Assembly: GCF_009363275.1 (NCBI RefSeq)
Contig: NZ_CP045324.1
Coordinates: forward strand, 2,976,001 to 3,040,000
Source: Marinobacter sp. THAF197a
Lineage (GTDB): Bacteria; Pseudomonadota; Gammaproteobacteria; Pseudomonadales; Oleiphilaceae
Length of the DNA: 64,000 nt
Direction: 5' to 3'
Each line of letters opens with the position of its first letter. Positions within the stretch are counted from its first letter, which is position 1. Below the pieces are notes generated by a model. That model was given only the letters and a program-made list of their open reading frames with translations. It ran no database searches and had not been told where the DNA came from. Below, piece by piece: positions 27,466-36,946 of the stretch. A program made the translations under genes and the position numbers.

Positions 27466-27483
27466 TGGTCATATTTATGACAG
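27466..27483 (-). promoter_or_regulatory. Possible Pho box upstream of phoX
   Basis: The minus strand reads CTGTCAT AAAT ATGACCA. The first seven bases are the exact Pho-box half site with the usual AT-rich four-base spacer. The second half matches poorly. It lies about 90 bases before the phoX start. Confidence 0.35.
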
Positions 27484-27600
27484 CGGTAGGTATGTGCCTA
27501 TCTAGCCCTTTCGGCCATTCGCTCACTGGATCCGACATTGAGTCAAATCGAAGAAAAAGGCAGGGCACCTATGTGCCCTGCCCAGCCAATATATCTAAGA

Positions 27601-27894
27601 TTACTGGACCATCTCGTCGTAGCCCTCTTCCATGGCATCACCGGCCTCGTCAGCCGCTTCGCCCATTTCCTCACCGGCTTCTTCGGCGCCTTCCTTCATC
27701 TCGCCCCAAGCACTTTCATCCTGACCCGTGGCGTTTTCCCAGGATTCCTCGGCAGCGTCGGTGGCATCATCCATCATCTCGCCGGCGTTCTCGCCCGCTC
27801 GCTCAAAATCCGCACCTTCGTCGCTTTCAGAACTGCAGGCTGCCAGACCAAAAGTTGCAACCAAAGCCAGTGCGCTCAGTGTGAGCTTGTTCAT
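27601..27894 (-). CDS. Small acidic lipoprotein, function unknown
   Basis: A 97-residue protein with a lipoprotein signal (LALVATFGLAACSS, lipid Cys at residue 20). The mature part is extremely acidic and alanine-rich, with repeated units such as GENAGEMMDDATDAAEESW and EEAGEEMGEAADEAGDAMEE, probably helical. It has no recognisable domain. Similar proteins occur as tandem Ala/Glu/Asp repeats in marine gammaproteobacteria. It stands alone between phoX and the next small gene. Confidence 0.8.
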   Translation of the reverse strand: MNKLTLSALALVATFGLAACSSESDEGADFERAGENAGEMMDDATDAAEESWENATGQDESAWGEMKEGAEEAGEEMGEAADEAGDAMEEGYDEMVQ

Positions 27895-27973
27895 AACATA
27901 TCCCTCTGTTGATACATGTTTACGACACCAACAGAGTAGGGCCGATGCCCTTTAGATAGCAATTACCTGCCGA

Positions 27974-28225
27974 TTACTCTTTGGTTAACCGCTGGCCGTC
28001 CACCATGATGACATGCTCCACGCCGACCACTTTACCTTTCCCCAATACCAGAAAGTCATGACCGGCGCGGCTCAGGAGGTCGCGGATAACTTCATGCACC
28101 ACGCATATCTGCCCTGCCGGGTCCCGATACACGATCTCGGCCAGTTGCCGTGACCGCACGTATTCGCGAAGCCTTTCCTGAACGCTCCAGGAGATGATCG
28201 CAGGAGAAGGATTTGAGGCACTCAT
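27974..28225 (-). CDS. Small beta-rich cytoplasmic protein, perhaps Rof/Sm-like
   Basis: An 83-residue protein from ATG at 28225. After a helix-like start (WSVQERLREYVRSRQLAEIV) it shows alternating short strands (VYRDPAGQICVVHEVIRDLL, HDFLVLGKGKVVGVEHVIMVDG), a pattern like Sm-like or Rof (Rho-binding antiterminator) small barrels. The Rof cysteine signature is missing, so this is only a fold-level guess. Upstream codons to 28342 lack a ribosome binding site. The gene is divergent from alkB. Confidence 0.6.
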   Translation of the reverse strand: MSASNPSPAIISWSVQERLREYVRSRQLAEIVYRDPAGQICVVHEVIRDLLSRAGHDFLVLGKGKVVGVEHVIMVDGQRLTKE

Positions 28226-28387
28226 AGTTTCTTCCCTGTTGTTCTTGTTTTGAGAAAGTCTGGACCAGAAGCGCAAGTCTTGCCACTTCCAATGAAAGAC
28301 CACCTGAGCCATCCGAGGCTCCGCCCGGTGTTGACCCCTCAAGCATTGTCATTCGGGGCCAAGGTCTCCATCGACCACAAACGACTG

Positions 28388-28416
28388 TTGAATTGCAAGA
28401 TTGTCCGACATAAATT
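28388..28416 (+). promoter_or_regulatory. Possible sigma-70-type promoter of alkB
   Basis: TTGAAT, 17 bases, then TAAATT lies about 40 bases before the alkB start in a locally AT-rich stretch. Both boxes match the consensus only partly. Confidence 0.35.
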
Positions 28417-28421
28417 GATAA

Positions 28422-28429
28422 AACAATAA
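28422..28429 (+). promoter_or_regulatory. AANAANAA motif in the alkB leader
   Basis: AACAATAA lies 28 bases before the alkB ATG. The pattern equals the catabolite activity motif bound by Hfq/Crc in Pseudomonas mRNA leaders. Similar motifs precede four other catabolic genes in the window. Confidence 0.45.
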
Positions 28430-28456
28430 CCCAAGAACACCCACGGAGAGTCAGAC

Positions 28457-29710
28457 ATGAACGCCAAAGTGAAAGGTGCCCCGGATTCCCAACCAGTCGA
28501 AACCACCTGGAAGGACCCGAAACGATACATGTGGCTGCTCGGGCCCGCGCTTCCCGGCATTGGCCTGGCAGCGTTAACTGGCTATGCCCTGGCCCCGAAA
28601 AAACTCAAGGCCCTGGCCTGGACTGGTCCGGCCCTGGTGCATGGCATCATTCCCGCACTGGACCGCGCCATTGGTGAGGACAAGAGCAACCCGCCCGAAA
28701 CAGCAGTGAAGTCCCTGGAGCAGGACAAGTACTACGACCGCATTGTGAAGGCGTTTATTCCCACCCAATACGCCATGACCTTTATGGGCGCCTGGCTGGC
28801 CAGTCGCAAGAAAACGCCCCTTGAAGACAAGATCGGCCTGACCCTGACCGTGGGTGCCATTAACGGTGTAGGCATCAATACCGCCCACGAACTGGGCCAC
28901 AAGTCCAACAAGCTGAATAAACTGATGGCCATGGCGGCACTGGCGCCCACCGGCTACACCCATTTCGTGGTAGAGCACAATTTCGGGCACCACAAGCGAG
29001 TGGCCACCCCGGAAGACCCGGCCAGCAGCCGGATGGGCGAGAGTTTCTGGAAATTCCTGCCGCGCACAGTGTTTGGCGGCATGAAGTCAGCCGTCAAGAT
29101 CGAGAAGGCGCGGCTTGAGCGGAAGGGCAAAAGCTTCTGGAGCCTGGACAATGAGTTGCTGCAGGGCTGGGCCATGAGTGCCGGGTTCTTTGGTGCGACT
29201 ACGCTGATCTGTGGCCCGAGGGCGGTGCCCTTCCTGGCGGCTCAGGCGGTGTACGGTGCGAGCCTGTTGGAGAGCGTGAATTACATTGAACACTATGGCC
29301 TGCTGCGCCAGAAAGACGAGAACGGCAAGTACCAGCGCACTCAGCCGGAGCACAGCTGGAACAGTAACCATGTGGTGACTAACCTGTTCCTGTATCAGTT
29401 GCAGCGGCATTCAGACCATCACGCGCACCCGACCCGGAGTTATCAGGCGCTGAGGCATTTTGAGAAGGCGCCGCAGTTGCCGGGTGGCTATGCATCAATG
29501 TTGTTGCCGGCTTACCTGCCCCAGTGGTGGTATGAGACCATGGATAAGCGGGTGATTGACCACTACGAGGGGGATCTGTCGAAGATCAACTGGGACCCGG
29601 ATCGTAAGGAGGAGTTGATGGCCAAGTATGCGGATTACGCTGCGAAAGTGGCGGCGGAGGCTGCGGCTCGGGGGGCTTCTGGTTCTTCTTCGGAGCCTGA
29701 GGCAGCCTGA
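28457..29710 (+). CDS. alkB: Alkane 1-monooxygenase
   Basis: A 417-residue diiron membrane hydroxylase that oxidises n-alkanes to 1-alkanols with electrons from rubredoxin. All histidine boxes are present: HELGHK (residues 144-149), EHNFGHH (173-179), NYIEHYG (275-281) and LQRHSDHHAHPTR (from 315). Six membrane helices are expected in the first 280 residues. By position the residue matching Trp55 of the P. putida enzyme, which limits chain length, seems to be Val61 or His62, which could allow longer alkanes. No rubredoxin or AlkS gene is nearby. The start is ATG at 28457 after GGAGAG. Confidence 0.97.
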   Translation: MNAKVKGAPDSQPVETTWKDPKRYMWLLGPALPGIGLAALTGYALAPKKLKALAWTGPALVHGIIPALDRAIGEDKSNPPETAVKSLEQDKYYDRIVKAFIPTQYAMTFMGAWLASRKKTPLEDKIGLTLTVGAINGVGINTAHELGHKSNKLNKLMAMAALAPTGYTHFVVEHNFGHHKRVATPEDPASSRMGESFWKFLPRTVFGGMKSAVKIEKARLERKGKSFWSLDNELLQGWAMSAGFFGATTLICGPRAVPFLAAQAVYGASLLESVNYIEHYGLLRQKDENGKYQRTQPEHSWNSNHVVTNLFLYQLQRHSDHHAHPTRSYQALRHFEKAPQLPGGYASMLLPAYLPQWWYETMDKRVIDHYEGDLSKINWDPDRKEELMAKYADYAAKVAAEAAARGASGSSSEPEAA

Positions 29711-29758
29711 GGCCGGGAGTTATGTTTCGGCCCTAGCCTTCGGGTTGGGTGCCGGCTT

Positions 29759-29860
29759 CGGGTTGGGGCCACCCTTCCGGGAGACGCCGTGAACCCATCC
29801 ATGGGGGCTTGAGCACAGCATCCCTGCTGCGCACACTCCCGGAAGGGTGGCCCCAACCCG
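29759..29860. repeat. Hairpin repeat D (CGGGA subtype)
   Basis: Perfect 25-base arms at 29759-29783 and 29836-29860, with tips CCTTCCGGGAG, enclose a 52-base centre that contains GGGGCTTGAGCACAGC and CATCCCTGCTGCGCACA. It separates the convergent alkB and crotonase genes. Just outside the left arm, CTTCGGGTTGGG occurs twice (29738-29749 and 29756-29767), the second copy entering the arm. The centre is close to that of copy E. Confidence 0.93.
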
Positions 29861-29937
29861 CCGCTTTCGCTTCCGTGAGATAGTCGCTGATCCGACGGTT
29901 CGCTACGGACGAGATTTTGAATGACGGGCCAATCCAG

Positions 29938-30717
29938 CTATTTACCTTTGAACACCGCTTCCCTTCTTTCCAGGAATGACTGGATTCCTTCCTTGACATC
30001 TTCACTGGCCATGACCGGGCGCAGTTCCGGGAACAGGCGCTCCTTGGCCGCTTCCTGGCCTTCGGACACGGCAATTTTGGACGACTTCAGGCTTCCCTGA
30101 ACGCCTAACGGAGCCGCTTTGGCGATCTTTTCAGCGATTTCCATCGCTTTGTTGAACTGTTCCCCGGGTTCAACCAGTTCCTGGATCAGGCCCCACTGGT
30201 AAGCTTGTTCGGCCGTCCATTCGTCGCCGGTGAGCAGATAACGCTGGGCATTGCCCCAACCGATTTCGCGCTGCAGGCGGATGGTGGCGCCGCCGCAGGC
30301 GAAGATGCCGCGTTTGACTTCCAGCTGGGCGAAGCGGGTGCCTTTGGCGGCCACGCGGATGTCAGTATTGAGCATCATTTCCACGCCACAGGTGAAGCAG
30401 ATGCCTTGGGCGGCGAAGACCACAGGTTTGGTGAGGCCTTCTCCGGTGATGTGGAACGGGTCGAGTTCGCCTTCGCCGGGTTCGATGCCTTTGCCGTTGG
30501 CGAACACGCCGGCCCAGTCGTCCAGTTGCAGGCCGCTGGTGAAGTGGTCACCTTCGGCGTACATGACAGCGACGCGGAGTTCCGGGTCATTCTGGAGCTG
30601 GTAATAGGCCGCGGCGATTTCGTGGTACATGGCCCGGTTCATGGCGTTCATTTTTTCCGGGCGGTTCAGGCCTATTTTCAGGATGTGGCCTTGTTTTTCT
30701 ATGTTTACGAGTGACAT
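29938..30717 (-). CDS. Enoyl-CoA hydratase/isomerase (crotonase) family protein
   Basis: A 259-residue crotonase-fold enzyme. It starts SLVNIEKQGHILKIGLNRPEKMNAMN, has the oxyanion-hole stretches DHFTSGLQLDDW and ICFTCGVEMMLNTDIRVAA, and then AQLEVKRGIFACGGATIRL. The glutamates of true hydratases (in the GGGCEL/AxFGxPE region) are not clearly kept: the second position reads LEVKRGIFACGG. A variant acyl-CoA isomerase or hydratase activity is therefore possible. It is flanked on both sides by hairpin repeats and lies upstream in sequence of the acyl-CoA dehydrogenase, which suggests a fatty-acid role. Confidence 0.88.
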   Translation of the reverse strand: MSLVNIEKQGHILKIGLNRPEKMNAMNRAMYHEIAAAYYQLQNDPELRVAVMYAEGDHFTSGLQLDDWAGVFANGKGIEPGEGELDPFHITGEGLTKPVVFAAQGICFTCGVEMMLNTDIRVAAKGTRFAQLEVKRGIFACGGATIRLQREIGWGNAQRYLLTGDEWTAEQAYQWGLIQELVEPGEQFNKAMEIAEKIAKAAPLGVQGSLKSSKIAVSEGQEAAKERLFPELRPVMASEDVKEGIQSFLERREAVFKGK

Positions 30718-30774
30718 TGGCGTTTTCCTCTGCTTTGGGCGCCTAGCCTGTTTGTTTGGGTGCTCGCACGATCA

Positions 30775-30868
30775 ACGGGTAGAGCTTTCCGGGACACGCT
30801 GTGAATACGTCCCTGTACGCTTGACTGCAGCATCCCTGCTGCAGACAGTCCCGGAAAGCTCTACCCGT
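30775..30868. repeat. Hairpin repeat C (CGGGA subtype)
   Basis: Perfect 20-base arms at 30775-30794 and 30849-30868, with tips CTTTCCGGGA, enclose a 54-base centre. Inside the centre CTGCAGCA and TGCTGCAG form a second 8-base stem with a TCCC loop. It lies in the 425-base gene-free gap between crotonase and acyl-CoA dehydrogenase. The right flank carries TCGTG, which can pair with CACGA on the left flank after a small bulge. Confidence 0.93.
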
Positions 30869-30984
30869 CGCTCGTGCCTCAAACTTGGCAGTAATGCTTA
30901 AATATTAAGTGCTGCTTTCGGTCAGTTTTTGATGACTTAATTCCTACGTCTGCAGAGCCTGCGAAATGCACCAGTGCTCGGGCG

Positions 30985-31093
30985 CGTTCGGCCGGTGGGC
31001 CTTTCCGGGACCGTTGAGGGCCATGGACGGCCCGAAACGAGCCTACAGGGACGTACTCGTGGGCGTGTCCCGGAAAGGCCCACCGGCCGAACG
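30985..31093. repeat. Hairpin repeat F (CGGGA subtype)
   Basis: Perfect 26-base arms at 30985-31010 and 31068-31093, with tips CCTTTCCGGGA, enclose a 57-base centre (GTTGAGGGCCATGGACGGCC, then GCCTACAGGGACGTACTCG). It lies 116 bases from copy C in the same gap. The rest of the gap (30718-30774, 30869-30984) holds no gene I can support. Confidence 0.93.
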
Positions 31094-31142
31094 TGCTTAC
31101 CACCAAAACAGGCAGGCTACGAACAGGACCAAGACTCCAGAA

Positions 31143-32945
31143 CTAGAACCAGTCGGCCTTCATATTCAGACACGTATCATCCTGATTGCGCAGCAACACC
31201 AGATCCTGGGCCACGGTGGGCAGCTCCCAGTGGAAGAAGTACTGGGCGGCCTGGAGTTTGCCCTGGTAGAAATTGCGTTCGCTGTCGCTGTTGGCAGACG
31301 CCAGAGCGTTGGCAGCCGCATTGGCCTGCCGCAACCACATCCAGGCGACGATGATGTGGCCGAACAGGTGCAGGTAGCAGCTGGCGTTGGCCAGGGTTTT
31401 ATCGACTTCGCCGCCCATCAGGGATTTACCCAGGCTTTGGGTGACTTTCACCGCCTGCTGCAGGGTTTCACTGAGGGACAATGCCCACTGCTGGCAACGG
31501 TCGGTGGTGGCCGCCTGCAGATCCACCTGCATTTCCTGCATCAGCAACTGCAGGCCATGGCTCTGGTCCTGCCAGATCTTGCGGCCCAGCAGGTCCAGGG
31601 CCTGGATGCCGTTGGTGCCTTCGTGTATCGGGTTCAGGCGGTTGTCGCGCCAGCATTGTTCCACCGGGTATTCGCGGGTGTAGCCGGCGCCGCCGTAGAC
31701 CTGAATCGCCAGGTCGTTGGCTTTGGGGCCGTATTCAGAAGGCCAGGCTTTGATCACCGGGGTGAGCAGGTCCAGCAATTTGCCGGCTTCCATTCGTTTC
31801 TGCTCATCCGGGTGGGTGTGCTGGTCGTCCATCAGGCGGGCACCATACAGGCACAGCGCCAGGCCGCCTTCGCTGTAGGCTTTCTGGGCCAGCAGCATGC
31901 GGCGCACGTCGGCGTGGTCGATGATGGGCACCTGCGGGCTTTCGGGATTCTTTTCGCTGGCTTTGCGGCCCTGTAGGCGATCTTTGGCGTATTCCAGGCT
32001 GTGCATGTAACCCCGGTAGCCGATCACAGCAGCACCGAAGCCGACGCCAATGCGGGCTTCGTTCATCATCTGGAACATGTATTTCAGGCCCTGATGGGGT
32101 TCGCCCACCAGGTAGCCGTGGCAGGGGGCGTCGTCGCCGAAGCTCAGGGCGGTGGATGTGGTGCCGCGATAGCCGAGCTTGTGGATCAGGCCGGCCAGGC
32201 TGACGCCATTGCGTTCACCCGGGTTGCCGTTCTCGTCCACATGGAATTTCGGGACGATGAACAGGGAGATGCCTTTCACACCGGCCGGGGCGCCTTTGAT
32301 TTTCGCCAGCACCATGTGAACGATGTTTTCGGTGATGCTCTGTTCACCGCCGGAGATGTAGATCTTGGCGCCTTTGATCAGGTAGTGGCCATCGTCGGTG
32401 GGTGTGGCGGAGGTGCGGATGTCCGCCAGGCTGGAGCCGGCGTGGGGCTCGGTCAGGGCCATGGTGCCGCTGTAGCGGCCGCTGAGCATGTTGGGCAGGA
32501 ACTTTTCCTTCTGCTCGTCGTTGCCGAACACGCGGATGAGGTTGGCAGCAGCGGTGGTCAGGAACGGGTAGCCTGCGGTGCCCGGGTTGGCGGCGGTGAA
32601 GAAGCCGTTGCAGGCGGCCATGACCGATTCCGGCAGTTGCATGCCACCAAGGTCGTAGTCATAACGGCCGGCGAGGAAGCCGGCTTCGGCGTAGGCGTCA
32701 AAGGCCTGTTTGACCTCGGGGAGCATTTCCACCTGGCCGTTGACGAATCTGGGCTCGTCTTTGTCGGCGGCGCTGTTGTGGTTGGCGAATTTTTCTTTCG
32801 CCATTTTGTCGGCGGTTTCGATGACGGCGTCGAAGGTGTCTTTGCTGTGTTCGCTGAAACGCTCACGTTCGGTGAGGGCTTCGGTGTTCATCACTTCGTA
32901 GAGCTGGAATGCCAGGTCGCGGCGGTCGATCAGGGTGTCGGTCAT
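31143..32945 (-). CDS. Acyl-CoA dehydrogenase (FadE-like, about 600 residues)
   Basis: A 600-residue flavoprotein for the first step of beta-oxidation. The FAD/substrate site is GTMALTEPHAGSSLADIRT, with GAKIYISGGEQS following. The helical domain holds RIGVGFGAAVIGYRGYMHSLEYAKDRLQGR, and IQVYGGAGYTREYPVEQCWRD lies before the catalytic base stretch NPIHEGTNGIQALDLLGRK. A C-terminal extension (after about residue 480) is typical of the longer DmdC-like and AcdA-type dehydrogenases. It probably acts on medium- or long-chain or modified acyl-CoAs. It is divergent from the GlxA-type regulator. Confidence 0.93.
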   Translation of the reverse strand: MTDTLIDRRDLAFQLYEVMNTEALTERERFSEHSKDTFDAVIETADKMAKEKFANHNSAADKDEPRFVNGQVEMLPEVKQAFDAYAEAGFLAGRYDYDLGGMQLPESVMAACNGFFTAANPGTAGYPFLTTAAANLIRVFGNDEQKEKFLPNMLSGRYSGTMALTEPHAGSSLADIRTSATPTDDGHYLIKGAKIYISGGEQSITENIVHMVLAKIKGAPAGVKGISLFIVPKFHVDENGNPGERNGVSLAGLIHKLGYRGTTSTALSFGDDAPCHGYLVGEPHQGLKYMFQMMNEARIGVGFGAAVIGYRGYMHSLEYAKDRLQGRKASEKNPESPQVPIIDHADVRRMLLAQKAYSEGGLALCLYGARLMDDQHTHPDEQKRMEAGKLLDLLTPVIKAWPSEYGPKANDLAIQVYGGAGYTREYPVEQCWRDNRLNPIHEGTNGIQALDLLGRKIWQDQSHGLQLLMQEMQVDLQAATTDRCQQWALSLSETLQQAVKVTQSLGKSLMGGEVDKTLANASCYLHLFGHIIVAWMWLRQANAAANALASANSDSERNFYQGKLQAAQYFFHWELPTVAQDLVLLRNQDDTCLNMKADWF

Positions 32946-33087
32946 TCTTGGTCTCCTGTTTATTGTCCCTAGCGTCTCACAGTCTCTGCGGTTGTTGGAA
33001 TTGTCATTTCTGACTTATTCTTGGTTGAATCCGCCACTCTGACCGGTGATCGACGCCAGAGGGAGTTGGCAAGACGGCCACTGTCGC

Positions 33088-33177
33088 GGGAGATCCCTTC
33101 CGGGAGACGCCGTGGACCCGTCCGTGGGGGCTTGAGCGCAGCTTCCCTGCTGCGCACACTCCCGGAAGGGATCTCCC
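33088..33177. repeat. Hairpin repeat E (CGGGA subtype)
   Basis: Perfect 19-base arms at 33088-33106 and 33159-33177, with tips CCCTTCCGGGAG, enclose a 52-base centre nearly identical to that of copy D. It sits in the 310-base divergent region between the acyl-CoA dehydrogenase and the GlxA-type regulator, where a transcription terminator would not be expected. No other gene is visible in this region. Confidence 0.93.
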
Positions 33178-33255
33178 ACACCAATGGCCTGATTGGGAGG
33201 CTGCCGTCATGCCATTCCGAATCATGCTTCCACCCTCCATAGAGGAACAGTTTCC

Positions 33256-34248
33256 TTGAAAACCGTCACTATCATCGGCTTCAACGGGGCTCTCGCCAGT
33301 GCCATCACCGGGATCATCGACTTGTTCCGCCTTGCCGGGGTTACCTGGGCGCGGATTCACGGAGAGCAACCCCACGCGCTCTTTAACACCCGGTTGCTGA
33401 CGGAGAGCGGGGAGCCCTGTCGGTGTATTAATGGGGTGACGTTGCTTGCAGATGGGTCCTGGCAGGAGGTGGACGGGCTTGGACTTGATGATTTGCTGAT
33501 CATTCCGACTATCGGTGCACCAATTGATGAAATTCTAGCCGGCAATCAGGCACTGGTTAAATGGCTAACGCAGTTTCGGGCGGTGCCGGAAGGTCAGGTT
33601 CGGGTGGCGAGTAATTGTACCGGGGCGTTTTTGTTGGCGGCCGCGGGCTTGCTGGATGGTCGGGAGGCGACGACCCATTGGGGGTTCGGGGATCAGTTCC
33701 GGCGGCGGTTTCCGGAGGTGAAGTTGCACCCGGAGAAGCTGGTGACGGTGGACGGGCCTGTCGCCTGTGCCGGGGGCGGTATGGCCTGGTGGGATTTGGG
33801 GGTGTATCTGGTGGAACGTCTGGCGGGAGCGCAGGTGGCTCGGGAGTTGGCGAAGGCGTTTGTGATTGATGCCGGGCGTACCAGCCAGGCGCCTTACAGT
33901 GTGTTGCAGGCCAAGCGGTATCATTCTGATTTGGCAGTGCTTCGGGTACAGGATTGGCTGGAGGCGCATTTCCGGGAGCCGGTGTCTTTGGCGGCTCTGG
34001 CCGATGCCGAGGGAATGTCGGAGCGGTCGCTGTTACGGCGCTTTCAGCAGGCGACGGGGGATGCTCCCTCAATCTATCTGCAACTGCTCAGGGTGGAGGA
34101 GGCTCGTCGACAGTTGGAGTCTTCACGTCTCGGGCTTGAGGCGATTACCCGGGCCGTGGGGTATGAGGATGTCAGTTCGTTCAGCCGGCTATTTCGCAAG
34201 CATACAGGGCTTGCTCCGGGGGCCTATCGGGCAAAATTCAGCCGTTAG
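33256..34248 (+). CDS. GlxA-family AraC-type transcriptional regulator
   Basis: A 330-residue regulator with an N-terminal DJ-1/PfpI-like domain (VTIIGFNGALASAITGIIDL, SNCTGAFLLAAAGLLDGR with the nucleophile-elbow Cys, TTHWGFGDQFRRRFP) and a C-terminal AraC domain with two helix-turn-helices (REPVSLAALADAEGMSERSL and LEAITRAVGYEDVSSFSRLF). I chose TTG at 33256, preceded by AGAGGAAC; an ATG at 33193 would place the start inside the leader. Its codons favour GGG, GTG and TTG more than neighbours. The divergent acyl-CoA dehydrogenase is a likely target. Confidence 0.9.
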   Translation: MKTVTIIGFNGALASAITGIIDLFRLAGVTWARIHGEQPHALFNTRLLTESGEPCRCINGVTLLADGSWQEVDGLGLDDLLIIPTIGAPIDEILAGNQALVKWLTQFRAVPEGQVRVASNCTGAFLLAAAGLLDGREATTHWGFGDQFRRRFPEVKLHPEKLVTVDGPVACAGGGMAWWDLGVYLVERLAGAQVARELAKAFVIDAGRTSQAPYSVLQAKRYHSDLAVLRVQDWLEAHFREPVSLAALADAEGMSERSLLRRFQQATGDAPSIYLQLLRVEEARRQLESSRLGLEAITRAVGYEDVSSFSRLFRKHTGLAPGAYRAKFSR

Positions 34249-34389
34249 TCGGAGCATTCCGGGTTGGATTGCGTCTTTGGTAGTATTCGGCTGGCCCGGG
34301 TTATGCATCAGAATAAGTGAGTAGGCGGTTTTTTGCCGTTTTACGTAAATAATTCTGACATAGCCAACCCCTGCGGGGAGGTCGTTCAC

Positions 34390-34554
34390 ATGAACACGTC
34401 ACTGAAGCAAAGCCAGGCCGATATTCTCAGCCGTCTCTACGACATGAAGCGCAAGCAGGTAGAGCACGCCCTGCAGCAGGGTAACAGCCTTCGCTGCCAG
34501 GTACTGCAAGCCGAGGCAGAGGCCATCTCCAACGCCCTGAAATCCATTCGGTAG
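34390..34554 (+). CDS. Small helical protein, function unknown
   Basis: A 54-residue protein starting MNTSLKQSQADILSRLYDMK, all helix-forming, basic in the first half and amphipathic, ending AEAEAISNALKSIR. ATG at 34390 follows GGGGAGG by about 8 bases. An in-frame ATG at 34333 is possible but lacks such a site. No family is recognised. Codon use looks coding, as there are no stops and the third positions are GC-rich. Confidence 0.65.
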   Translation: MNTSLKQSQADILSRLYDMKRKQVEHALQQGNSLRCQVLQAEAEAISNALKSIR

Positions 34555-34622
34555 CCCTCTTTACTCCAGACGACTACCGAATGCCATATATGGTCACCTG
34601 CTGACGTTTCCTGTCAGCCTGG

Positions 34623-36719
<2,097 letters not shown>

Positions 36720-36946
36720 TTAGCACACCCTCTACGACCAAGGTATTACCCAGCGGGAACCTTCTGCTTTATTTACCGTCAGACGGCACCGGTTGCGGAG
36801 CACGGTTTACCTTGCCTTTGATCAATCTGTCAGATAGTCTTTCTGGCATCTATAAAGGGCTAAACCATAGATATTCCCTATCAATGAATATCCTGCACCC
36901 CGGTGTCGGCATATCGCCGAGGTGCCCAAATGGAGCTTTGACGCAC

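Noticed and set aside
33004..33375. Open frames crossing hairpin repeat E
   Set aside because: They span the palindrome and enter glxA in the wrong frame; no motif is present.
34600..34618. GCTGAC/GTCAGC hairpin after fadH, considered as a terminator
   Set aside because: Six pairs with no T-tract on either strand; too weak to list.
36895..36930. A small hairpin (TCGGC, ATATC, GCCGA) before mrpA, considered as a Na+ or other riboswitch
   Set aside because: The stem is only five pairs and no conserved riboswitch core could be recognised.
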